Below, piece by piece: positions 1 through 6,107 of a stretch of 10,032 nt of DNA. The position numbers and the translations under genes are program-made. The stretch's first letter is position 1; the number at the start of each line of letters is the position of its first letter. The notes below the pieces were generated by a model. The model saw only the letters and a list, made by a program, of their open reading frames with translations, was not told where the DNA came from and made no database searches. This stretch comes from Baffinella frigidus (taxonomy: Eukaryota; Cryptophyceae; Cryptomonadales; Baffinellaceae), in contig MU646470.1 of NCBI GenBank assembly GCA_026770585.1, positions 290,611 through 300,642 of the forward strand, in the 5' to 3' direction.

Positions 1-19
1 GGGGGGGGGGGGGGGGGGG
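1..19. repeat. Poly-G run at the window edge
   Basis: The first 19 bases are all G, followed by a purine-rich stretch to about position 60. The run could be a real homopolymer or G-quadruplex-prone tract. It could equally be a sequencing or assembly artefact at a contig end, and nothing here decides between them. Confidence 0.9.
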
Positions 20-423
20 AGAGAAAGAGAACGAGGAGGGTAGGAAGGAACGGAAGAAGCCCCTCAAGAGGGCTACATGACGATTAGCTTAACAAGAGGG
101 CAATGTGGAGGCACTCAAATGTACGCGCCAAGCGGGGATGAGGAGTGACAGAAACCTTATTGAAAGGCGGGGGACTATCGACTCACTCGTTGCTTTATTA
201 ACTTGTGTTTATGTTGTCTTTCTGACACTTGGCTGAACTTAACCTGGCTAACTCACATTGACACACCAAGGCCATACACGATACCTCACTGTACATTGAC
301 GGAAACCCTCTACAAATCCCCTCTCTGTCTGCCCCTTTTATCCCTTCATCTTTGGTGTCTGTCTCATCTCACCTCACACCCCCACACAACCCATCTCACC
401 TTTTCGAATCTTGTTTCATCTGG
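20..423. other. No gene recognised
   Basis: Unique-looking, pyrimidine-rich on the plus strand from about 290 to 410. A 108-codon open frame at 203-529 has low-complexity composition (Leu, Ser, His, Thr) and no recognisable domain, so it is not called. Confidence 0.6.
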
Positions 424-466
424 GGTATCCGTGGTTGAAGCACCTATGCTCCAACCACGGGATATC
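424..466. repeat. Short hairpin (inverted repeat)
   Basis: Arms 424-442 (GGTATCCGTGGTTGAAGCA) and 447-466 (TGCTCCAACCACGGGATATC) pair with a few mismatches or bulges around a 4-base loop. It lacks the arms and the conserved loop bases of a tRNA. It may be a remnant of a foldback element. Confidence 0.7.
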
Positions 467-656
467 ATGAGCCTCATAACGGCTGACTTGGGTTTGGTGT
501 GTGCGCGAGCCTGTGCCTTTTTGGTCTAACTCAATCACCCCAAGAGAACCACCCTGTATCCCCTCTTCACGAGCCTCTGCACTGGAGAGCTAAACACGAT
601 CCGAAAGCAAAAATGCTTTCTCTGCAGTCCTTTCTACGGAAGGGCGTGTCGTTGGC
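467..656. other. No gene recognised
   Basis: No repeat, RNA or coding signal could be supported in this stretch. Confidence 0.5.
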
Positions 657-745
657 ATATGTTGGGAGCATTTAAAACCTAAAGGACCTAGAGGACAAAG
701 GCCTAAAGTGTTGGGCGAAATTAAAACCTAAAGGACCTAAAGGAT
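657..745 (-). repeat. Dispersed repeat 'CCCAACATA', diverged inverted copy
   Basis: Minus-strand relative of the repeat at 838-918. It has a TATGTTGGGAGC block followed by A-rich AACCTAAAGGACCTA units. The block is itself duplicated with a step of about 49 bp: TTGGGAGC near 662 and TTGGGCGA near 711, each followed by TTAAAACCTAAAGGACCTA. Together with 838-918 it forms an opposed pair that could fold back. Confidence 0.6.
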
Positions 746-837
746 CTGGCGGGATGAGATTTCTATTCATGGAGCCCGCCGGAGCTGCTCTTGCATCCGA
801 GAGACTCTATGGCATCATGAGCGTCGGGGGCATCAGG

Positions 838-918
838 TTCTTTAGGTGCTTTAGGTTCTTCGAGCTCCCAACATAGGCGGACACCGGAACTGGTTCTGTA
901 GAAAGGCCATGCCTCCTT
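838..918 (+). repeat. Dispersed repeat 'CCCAACATA', copy 1
   Basis: Contains TTTAGGT(G/C)CTTTAGGTTCTT, then CTCCCAACATAGGCGGACAC, then CGGAACTGGTTCTGTAGAAA and GGCCATGCCTCC. The same order of blocks recurs at 3541-3625 (same strand) and at 8644-8710 (opposite strand). The minus-strand conceptual peptide includes FYRTSSGVRLCWELEEPK, a string I associate from memory with spurious predictions in dinoflagellate genomes. I treat this as non-coding repeat. Confidence 0.75.
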
Positions 919-1341
919 TCGGAGCACATCAAGCCCTAGCTCTCCAGACTCCATCCAGGCTTAGCGAAGCAGGCTTTACCTTGAAGGGCACCACGCTAAC
1001 CGGTGCTGGCAAAATCACGTAGACGCGTTCAACTTCACAACAAACGATGCAGCCCTACACAGAGGATCCAGGTTTCAACATAACCAGACGATACCACCTC
1101 CACACAGAGGGCTACCAAAGGATTTTCGGGCACTCAGTGCCCGAGTTTCCGTTACCTTATCCGTAGGAACCCCTCAATGCCCCTACGATTTGCCTACCGT
1201 AGGGTCCCAAGTCTAGGGGTTGTTCAAATCCCTTCGAAGTTCGCTGTATGGTGAGACGGGCATGTCCACCCCTGAAGGGCGCGTATCAGGGCCCGCACAC
1301 TTCCCCACCCTTTAGGTCCTTTAGGCGAAAACCTGAACGCC
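919..1341. other. No gene recognised; repeat fragments
   Basis: No coding frame or RNA is supportable. Around 1188-1222 the sequence GCCTACCGTAGGGTCCCAAG followed by TCTAGGGG resembles the central part of the foldback elements seen at 3646-3727 and 7621-8957. It may be a degraded internal fragment. CCTTTAGGTCCTTTAGGCG at 1309-1327 is a short TTTAGGTCC tandem. Confidence 0.5.
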
Positions 1342-2380
1342 AAACCCTACTCCCAACACCCTAAACCCTACACCCTAAACTCTAGGGTGCACCCTAAACC
1401 CTAAACCATAAACCCTGAACCCTGAACCCTAAACCCTGAACCCTAAATTCAAAACAAAAAAATTGAACTCTAAACTCTAAATTCTAAACGCTAAACCCTC
1501 AACCTTACCCTCAAGACCCTAAACGCTAAACCCTGAACGCTAAATGCTAAACCCTAATCCCTCAACTCTAAACCCTAAACCCTTAATTCTCAACCCTCAA
1601 CCCTCAACCCTCAACCCCAAACCCTGAACCATAAACCCTCAACTCTAAACCCTGAACCCTAAATCCAAAACCAAACCCCTCAAAAATAAAACCTAAACCA
1701 AACACCCCAACACCCCAAGCCCTAAACCATAAACCCTAAACCCTCTACCCTCAACCCTCAACCCTAACCCCTAAACCATATCCCCTACATCGTAAACCCT
1801 TAACCTTCAACCCTGAACTCTACTCTCTAAATCCTAAACCCTGAACCCTAAACCCTAAACCCTCAACCCTAAACCATAAACCCTAAACTCTAAACCCTAA
1901 ACCCTGAACCCTAAACCCTGAACCCTAAACCATCAACTCTACTCTCTAATCCCTCAAATCTGAACCCTACACCCTACACCCAAACCCCTAAACCCTGAAC
2001 CCTGAATCCTGAACCCTGAACCCTGAACCCTAAACCCTAAACCCTAAACCTCAATTCTAAACCCTAAACCCTAAACCCTGAAACCTCACCTCTCGTCTCT
2101 AATCCCTAAACCCTGAACCCTACACCCGAAACCCTAAACCCTAAACCCTGAACCCTGAACCCTAAACGCTGAACCTTCAACCCTACACCCTACACCATAA
2201 ACCCTAAACCCTAAACACTAAATCCTAAATCCTAAACCCTGAACCCTAAACCCCAAACCCCGAACCCTGAACCCTCAACCCTCAACCATCAACCATCAAC
2301 CCTCAACCTTAAAACCTCAAACCTACACCCAAAACCCCAACACCTAACACCTAAACTGTCAACCCCAAACCCTAAACCCC
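1342..2380. repeat. Large degenerate telomere-like (CCCTAAA)n array
   Basis: About 1.04 kb of 7-bp units. CCCTAAA is dominant and variants include CCCTGAA, CCCTCAA, CCCTACA, CCTTAA and CCCCAAA. The C-rich strand is plus, so the G-rich strand (TTTAGGG) is minus. Degeneracy, non-telomeric DNA on both sides and mixed unit lengths indicate an interstitial array, not a functional chromosome end. The array ends at AAACCCCAGGTAGAC (about 2374-2388), the same junction bases seen at the 3' end of intron 1 of the WD40 gene. Confidence 0.95.
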
Positions 2381-2488
2381 AGGTAGACAACTCCTGGCCA
2401 CCTTTTGCTACAAGTGGACCACACTAAGTGGAGCACAGCGCAGGTGCAGCTGTCGTTTCGAATCATTCTTAGTCACATAAAGCACGTG

Positions 2489-2525
2489 CTCTCGCTTGCT
2501 CTCTCTCTTTTTCTCTCTCTCTCAT

Positions 2526-2567
<42 letters not shown>

Positions 2568-2663
2568 TCTCGCTCGCTCGCTCCCTCTCGCCCTCTCTCT
2601 CTCTCGCTCGCTCCCTCTCTCTCTCTCTCTCTCCCTCCCTCCCTCTCTTTCTCTCTCTCTCTC
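2489..2663. repeat. CT/CGCT microsatellite
   Basis: Polypyrimidine tract of (CT)n with interspersed CGCTCGCTC, CCCT and TTTCT blocks on the plus strand. Four overlapping open frames cross it, including Arg-Glu-rich and Ser-Leu-rich ones. They exist only because a dinucleotide repeat contains no stop codons, and they are not genes. Confidence 0.97.
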
Positions 2664-2863
2664 GCCGGACGTTGAAACAAACTTGTCCCGCAACGAGCCC
2701 TCCCCACTGCTGCCACACCATTTGTCCCAGCCCCCTCCTCGGGCCGCGAAACGTCTGCAGGAGGAGACAACAAGTGGTAGGGCAAAACGGGAAACGTGGT
2801 AGATCGAGAGCGTGGCGAGAGGATTCAGTTTGCAGTCCCAGATTGCGAGGACGTTGTTCTGGG
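2664..2863. other. No gene recognised
   Basis: Unique-looking sequence between the microsatellite and a small hairpin. No frame has a recognisable domain. Confidence 0.5.
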
Positions 2864-2913
2864 GATACAGCCCCGTGTAAAGTCACTCCGGTCATCCTAC
2901 ACGGGACTGTATC
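2864..2913. repeat. Hairpin with 16-bp arms
   Basis: GATACAGCCCCGTGTA (2864-2879) pairs with TACACGGGACTGTATC (2898-2913) with one mismatch, around an 18-base loop. Nearby DNA is repeat mosaic, so this is probably an element remnant. Confidence 0.75.
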
Positions 2914-2917
2914 TCAA

Positions 2918-2960
2918 CAGGTGTGGTGCAAAAACAACCTCTGCGATTATCACGATTAAG
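2918..2960 (+). repeat. Short dispersed repeat R3, copy 1
   Basis: CAGGTGTGGTGCAAAAACAA followed by CCTCTGCGATTATCACGATT. Related copies lie at 3012-3080 and 3466-3539. Copy 1 lacks the SINE-like insertion that lies at the start of copy 3. Confidence 0.6.
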
Positions 2961-3011
2961 GTTGCGGCAACTCAACCCCTGTTCGAGGACAGGATGCCCC
3001 CCTCTGAGAGC

Positions 3012-3080
3012 GTTGTGGTGCAAAAGCAACCTCTATTATCAGGATGCTCAAGTTTGCAACAGCTAAAAGACCTGCTCCTT
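3012..3080 (+). repeat. Short dispersed repeat R3, copy 2
   Basis: GTTGTGGTGCAAAAGCAACC followed by TCTATTATCAGGATGCTCAA and, further on, AAAAGACCTG. It can be followed against copy 3 over about 70 bp, with diverged spacing. Confidence 0.6.
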
Positions 3081-3167
3081 CTAAGCACACTCGCCTATGG
3101 GAGCACAGGGATCTGAACTTCAAAGGACATGAAACCTCCTCTGCACAAGGATTGATGTGATGAAGAT

Positions 3168-3278
3168 GTGTATCCCTTAAGTGGCCATTAGGCTCATACG
3201 CCCTACTGTAGGGCCCTAAGTCCTGCCTAGGACCTCTGGGCCGACAAATTTGACTGCCTGGCCACTTGAGGGATATAC
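3168..3278. mobile_element. MITE-like inverted-repeat element, family 2
   Basis: Terminal inverted repeats GTGTATCCCTTAAGTGGCCA (3168-3187) and TGGCCACTTGAGGGATATAC (3259-3278) match at 18 of 20 positions, and the whole element is 111 bp. The interior CATACGCCCTACTGTAGGGC followed by CCTAAGTCCTGCCTAGGACC recurs in opposite orientation at 9797-9912. It is too short to code for a transposase, so it would be non-autonomous. No clear target-site duplication was found. Confidence 0.7.
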
Positions 3279-3341
3279 GTGAAGAGGCACTCCTAGCTGG
3301 CTAATTCCTGGCTACCTATGACCACTAAGTGGACCCCGCAG

Positions 3342-3352
3342 GTGGTCCAAAA
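3342..3352. repeat. Left target-site duplication of SINE-like copy A
   Basis: GTGGTCCAAAA here matches GTGGACCAAAA at 3466-3476 (10 of 11) on the other side of the 113-bp element. The empty site, with the element removed, would resemble the uninterrupted R3 copy at 2918-2944. Confidence 0.65.
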
Positions 3353-3465
3353 GAGAGATTGATAATTTATTGCCAAACAACCAGCGTCAGCGCCGCACAT
3401 GCTACGCATTGAGCCACTTACTGTACCCCGTGTCGGCCGCTCATACGAGCATTTTTCGGATGGAT
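3353..3465 (-). mobile_element. SINE-like element, copy A (5'-truncated)
   Basis: 113 bp, matching the reverse complement of 7225-7337 with only two mismatches. It is flanked by an 11-bp imperfect direct repeat. Compared with copy B it lacks 19 bp at one end, while the A/T-rich GATAATTTATTG end is retained. Loss at one end together with target duplication is the pattern of target-primed reverse transcription, so I read this as a short retroelement oriented on the minus strand. It codes for nothing. A short DNA transposon is the alternative, but no terminal inverted repeats are seen. Confidence 0.65.
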
Positions 3466-3539
3466 GTGGACCAAAACAACCTCTTTGCTTAGGATGCTTG
3501 AGGTTTGGACGATCACAGACCACGATCAAAGACCTGTTT
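3466..3539 (+). repeat. Short dispersed repeat R3, copy 3
   Basis: GTGGACCAAAACAACCTCTT, then TTAGGATGCTTGAGGTTTGG, then CAAAGACCTG. It matches copy 2 (3012-3080) with diverged spacing. Its first 11 bases also form the right-hand target duplication of SINE-like copy A, so the element landed inside this repeat. Confidence 0.6.
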
Positions 3540-3540
3540 C

Positions 3541-3625
3541 TTTAGGTCCTTGAGGTCCTTTAGGTTCTTTTAACTCTCAGCATAGGCGGACACCGGAACT
3601 GTTTCTGTAGAAAGGCCATGCTTCC
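3541..3625 (+). repeat. Dispersed repeat 'CCCAACATA', copy 2
   Basis: TTTAGGTCCTTGAGGTCCTT, then TAGGTTCTTTTAACTCTCAG, then CATAGGCGGACACCGGAACT, then GTAGAAAGGCCATGCTTCC. The block order is the same as at 838-918, with point differences. A partial foldback element follows at once. Confidence 0.8.
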
Positions 3626-3645
3626 TTCACAACCGTAGGTTGCAA

Positions 3646-3727
3646 GAAACCGGGCCCTACGGTAGGCATAAGCTTACCGTAGGGTCCTAGGGGGCGGCGT
3701 TTTCTGATGAGCGAGGTACCCCTGTAG
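3646..3727. mobile_element. Foldback element, copy 1 (right part only)
   Basis: Has the family's right arm, GGTCCTAGGGGGCGGCGTTT followed by TCTGATGAGCGAGGTACCCC and TGTAG, and an internal palindrome CTACGGTAGGCATAAGCTTA-CCGTAGGG. The matching left arm (TACAGGGGTACCTCGC...) is missing, so the copy is truncated. Confidence 0.75.
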
Positions 3728-3900
3728 CTCGGGAATGCGCGAATAGCGCACTTGCTGCGTTTCTGCTTCAGTTCTGCTTCAGCTGTTACGTCAGTTCTGG
3801 ATACCCCCATCCGGCTTCTCGTCGAGACAGTTTTGGTGACGGATGCAGGGTTCCAGGCGCGCCAGGGGGGTCGGAGATTAGCCACCAGCCCTTGGAGGAG

Positions 3901-4003
3901 GCTCAAATAGTGCTCTGGGGCATTTTCGTTTTACCTTGGATCGGGGTCGGATCCGACCCCAATCCAAGGTGAAATCGAAGACCTTCCAGGGCACTATTTG
4001 AGC
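3901..4003. repeat. 103-bp near-perfect hairpin
   Basis: A palindrome centred on GGATCC at 3949-3954. The outer arms GCTCAAATAGTGCTCTGG (3901-3918) and CCAGGGCACTATTTGAGC (3986-4003) pair almost perfectly. The inner arms CCTTGGATCGGGGTCGGATC and its partner to 3968 pair with one mismatch. It lies about 280 bp downstream of the WD40 stop codon, towards 3' on the minus strand. It resembles no other copy in the window. It could be a foldback element or a structured RNA. Confidence 0.85.
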
Positions 4004-4281
4004 CACTTGGCATGGCTGGTGGAGCATCGCAGGCCCAGCGCTCACTCTGTATTTCAAGCTCCAGAGTCCCAGCGGATTTGCAGCTGTGTTTATTCAGTCG
4101 GAGGTCCACGCCCCAGCCGAGCCTGGCTGCTGCCCCCGAACGCATCGGTCGCAAAACCAATGCTCCTAATAAGTTGCACATGTGCCAGAGCTCACGGGAG
4201 AACTCCGAGCTCATGGGAGAACTCCGGAACCCTCCATTAACTCTCCTAAAACCGGGCTAACGCACTTAATTGCCTCGGCCA
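4004..4281. other. Downstream flank of the WD40 gene
   Basis: This stretch is presumably 3' UTR or intergenic DNA of the minus-strand gene. An AATAAA is present on the minus strand at 4094-4089, about 190 bases past the stop. Whether it is used is unknown, since many algae do not rely on AATAAA. A 19-bp tandem repeat sits at 4188-4225. No separate gene is supported. Confidence 0.5.
4188..4225. repeat. Tandem 19-bp repeat, two copies
   Basis: GAGCTCACGGGAGAACTCC (4188-4206) is followed directly by GAGCTCATGGGAGAACTCC (4207-4225), with one difference. Each unit can also pair GAG(T/C)TC ends on itself. Confidence 0.9.
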
Positions 4282-5999
4282 TCACAGCACACGGTCCAGG
4301 ATCATCCGAACCACCCCCACTTCCAGCTCAAGCACCTGCGACTCCACCCCGAGCCGTGGGTGCTGCCCCATCGCGAACGCCACACACGTTTCGTCCCGCA
4401 CCCAGTCGCGCCCCCAGGACACCGAGAGGATGGCGCCTTCGATGTCGATGGTGCGGAGGATTGCTCCGTTTGAGACGTCCCACACCTTGCGGGTGTAGGG
4501 TGTGGGGATTAGGGTGTGGGGTTTGGGGTGTGGGGTTTAGGGTGTGGGGTTTGAGGTTTGGGGTTTGGGGTTTGGGGTTTGGGGTCTGGGGTTTGGGTCC
4601 CACACCTTACACCCTCCGTTGATACTGCACGAGGCGAGCTTGCTTCCGTCTACCTGGTTTAGGGTTTAGGGTTTAGGGTTTGGGGTTTAGGGTTTGGGGT
4701 TTAGGGTTTAGGGTTTGGGGTTTGGGGTTTGGGGTTGGGGGTTTAGGGTTTAGGGTTTAGGGTCTGGGGATTGGGTTGTGGGGTTGAGGGCTTGGGGTTT
4801 AGGGTTTAGGATGTTGGGTTTAGGGTTGAGAGTTCAGGGTTTAGGGTTTGGGGTTTAGGGTTCAGGGTTCAGGGTTCAGGGTGTAGGGTTGAGGGTTTGG
4901 GGTTTAGGGTGTAGAATGTAGGGTTCAGGGTGTTGGGTGTAGGGTTGAGGGTTTGGGGTTTAGGGTGTAGAATGTAGGGTGCAGGGTGTTGGGTGTAGGG
5001 TGTGGGGTTTAGGGTGTAGGGTGCAGGGTGTTGGGTGTACGGTGTGGGGTTTAGGGTGTAGGGTGCAGGGTGTATGGTTCCGACCGCCCACGAAGCGGAC
5101 GAAACGTACTCCACGTGACCGACAAGCGTCAACCGCAGAGCGCCCGTCTCCGCGTCGACCAGGAGCACGTCACGCGCGCCGACGGCACTCGCAGTCGCGA
5201 TGGAGCGTCCGTCTGGGGAAAACACCGCGAAGACGCGCCCCTCGACGCTCCAGATCCTCTCGCCGGTGTCAACGTCCCACAAATGTATCTCCGTGGCTTC
5301 TACGCTGACGAGCCTGGATCTGTTCGTGGGAGAGAAGTGTACGAAGAACACAAAATGTCTGTGCGCGTGGGCCATCGTGCGGAGCAACACCCCTGTTGCC
5401 GCGTCCCACACTCGTATCGACCTGTCGTCACTCCCGCTCGCCAGCCGCGCCCCGTCTGAAGAGAAGGACACCGAATTGACTCCCCACGAATCGCCCTGCA
5501 TGCGTTTCTGCGCCTTCGCGGTCTGAATGTCCCACACGATCACCGCACAGTCCTCGCCTCCGGTGGCGAGCCTTCGGCCGTTCGGCGAGAACGCCAGCGC
5601 GTGTACTCTTGAAGTGTGCGCTACGACCGGGCATTCTTCCTGCAAAAAATGCCGCCGTCCCACGCAGATGCACTCTCCAGTTGAGTCGTGTCTTGTTCCC
5701 ACCCTCTGCACCACCCCGCTCGCAGCATCCAAGAGCTTCCACTCCACATCATGCAGCGCCACGCAGGCCACGAAATCTCCGGCTGGGGACATCGCCACGC
5801 GTGTGGGTGAATAATAGATGCCAGCTTTCACAGCGTGGGCCTGCACTGCCCACTTCACTTCCCCTGTGTTTTCGTCCACCAGCATCACCCTCCCACCGCC
5901 AACCCCAAGAGCCAGCATCTTCCCAGCACACGCGGCGAGCTCCAGTCTTGCGGAAGAGGCTGTCGGGCAGCAGGCCGACGGGAGGATGTTACGGCTCAT
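4282..5999 (-). CDS. WD40-repeat protein, three exons
   Basis: Join of minus-strand exons 5999-5085 (305 codons), 4653-4606 (16 codons) and 4485-4282 (67 codons plus TGA), giving 388 residues. The start is the first ATG after an in-frame TGA at 6020-6018. Both introns are GT-AG in phase 0. The protein is a WD40 beta-propeller. Clear blades have D-x-x-x-(I/V)-x-(V/L)-WD endings at about 127-158 (AFSPNGRRLATGGED, IVWD), 170-199 (SFSSDGARLASGSDD, RVWD), 211-242 (HLWD), 252-282 (VFSPDGRSIATAS, LLVD) and 294-324. Two weaker blades cover about 20-97, so seven blades in all are plausible. Splicing is needed to rebuild the last clear blade: GHVEYVSSASWA + VDGSKLASCSINGGCK + VWDVSNG. The C-terminus (ILSVSWGRDWV...RMILDRVL) looks like a genuine end. 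WD40 propellers act as protein-binding scaffolds. No catalytic domain, signal peptide or membrane segment is seen, so the specific function and partners are unknown. Confidence 0.88.
4477..4488. repeat. 12-bp direct repeat at the intron 2 acceptor
   Basis: GTCCCACACCTT on the plus strand, identical to 4597-4608 and exactly 120 bp from it. On the sense strand it reads AAG|GTGTGGGAC and includes the acceptor AG plus the first codons of exon 3 (GTG TGG GAC). Confidence 0.95.
4486..4605 (-). other. WD40 gene intron 2 (telomere-like, with target duplication)
   Basis: 120 bp, starting GTGTGGGAC and ending CCGCAAG on the minus strand. The body (4489-4596) is 7-bp units such as CCCCAAA, CCCCACA and CCCTAAA. 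A perfect 12-bp direct repeat, AAGGTGTGGGAC on the minus strand (4608-4597 and 4488-4477), straddles both splice sites. The 5' GT comes from one copy and the 3' AG from the other. Reading through without splicing hits a stop in CCC-TAA. Removing the intron restores SINGGCK-VWDVSNG, a correct WD40 blade ending. Confidence 0.9.
4597..4608. repeat. 12-bp direct repeat at the intron 2 donor
   Basis: GTCCCACACCTT, the partner of 4477-4488. On the sense strand AAG ends exon 2 and GTGTGGGAC opens the intron. The bases beyond the 12-bp match differ on both sides. Confidence 0.95.
4654..5084 (-). other. WD40 gene intron 1 (telomere-like, 431 bp)
   Basis: Begins GTCGGAACC at 5084 and ends AAACCAG at 4654. 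Nearly all of it is CCCTAAA-type 7-mers on the sense strand. Splicing joins GCG to GTA in phase 0, giving SASWA-VDGSKLAS, the expected WD40 strand. Exon-flanking DNA gives only a weak direct repeat (GGTCGGAA at the donor, GGTAGACGGAA across the acceptor). The 5' part has a 42-bp higher-order unit (about 4986-5069). Further in, a 46-bp block is repeated at 4879-4924 and 4935-4980, a step of 56 bp. The reading frame stays open into the intron as far as 4869. Confidence 0.88.
4657..5075. repeat. Interstitial telomere-like (TTTAGGG)n array
   Basis: The G-rich strand is plus, opposite to the array at 1342-2380. The purest TTTAGGG stretches lie at 4657-4690 and 4740-4765. Variants GGGGTTT, GGGTTCA, GGGTGTA and GGGTGCA dominate elsewhere. 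It coincides with intron 1. Confidence 0.95.
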
Positions 6000-6017
6000 G
6001 AAGTCACCCCCAAAAGG

Positions 6018-6107
6018 TCAAGAGCTTATGGAAGAAAAAACAGTGCGAGACTGGTCAAATATGGGGTGGGGGCAAGGCAGGCACGGGGGTGACTTTTTTT
6101 TGGTTTC
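6018..6107 (-). other. Upstream flank of the WD40 gene
   Basis: This stretch would hold the 5' UTR and promoter of the minus-strand gene. An in-frame stop at 6020-6018 closes the frame above the chosen ATG. A run of eight T on the plus strand (6094-6101) reads as oligo-A on the sense strand. No TATA box or other promoter element can be supported. Confidence 0.4.

Noticed and set aside
424-466. tRNA gene
   Set aside because: Only one stem-loop. No D or T arms, no anticodon arm and no acceptor stem could be drawn.
203-529. 108-codon plus-strand frame
   Set aside because: Low-complexity Leu/Ser/His/Thr composition, no domain, and a hairpin lies inside it. Chance open frame.
1342-2380. True chromosome end (functional telomere)
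   Set aside because: Highly degenerate units, non-telomeric DNA on both sides, and opposite orientations among the arrays in the window.
2405-2959. 184-codon frame and several minus frames crossing the CT tract
   Set aside because: They stay open only because a CT dinucleotide repeat has no stops. The sequence outside the tract shows no domain.
4328-4603. 91-codon minus frame with PKPQTPNP repeats
   Set aside because: Wrong frame over intron 2 and exon 3. The WD40 frame with splicing explains the locus.
4182-4622. 146-codon plus-strand frame with VWGLGCGVWGVG-type repeats
   Set aside because: It is the antisense of WD40 exons 2-3 and of the telomere-like intron. The repeat peptide comes from the 7-bp array.
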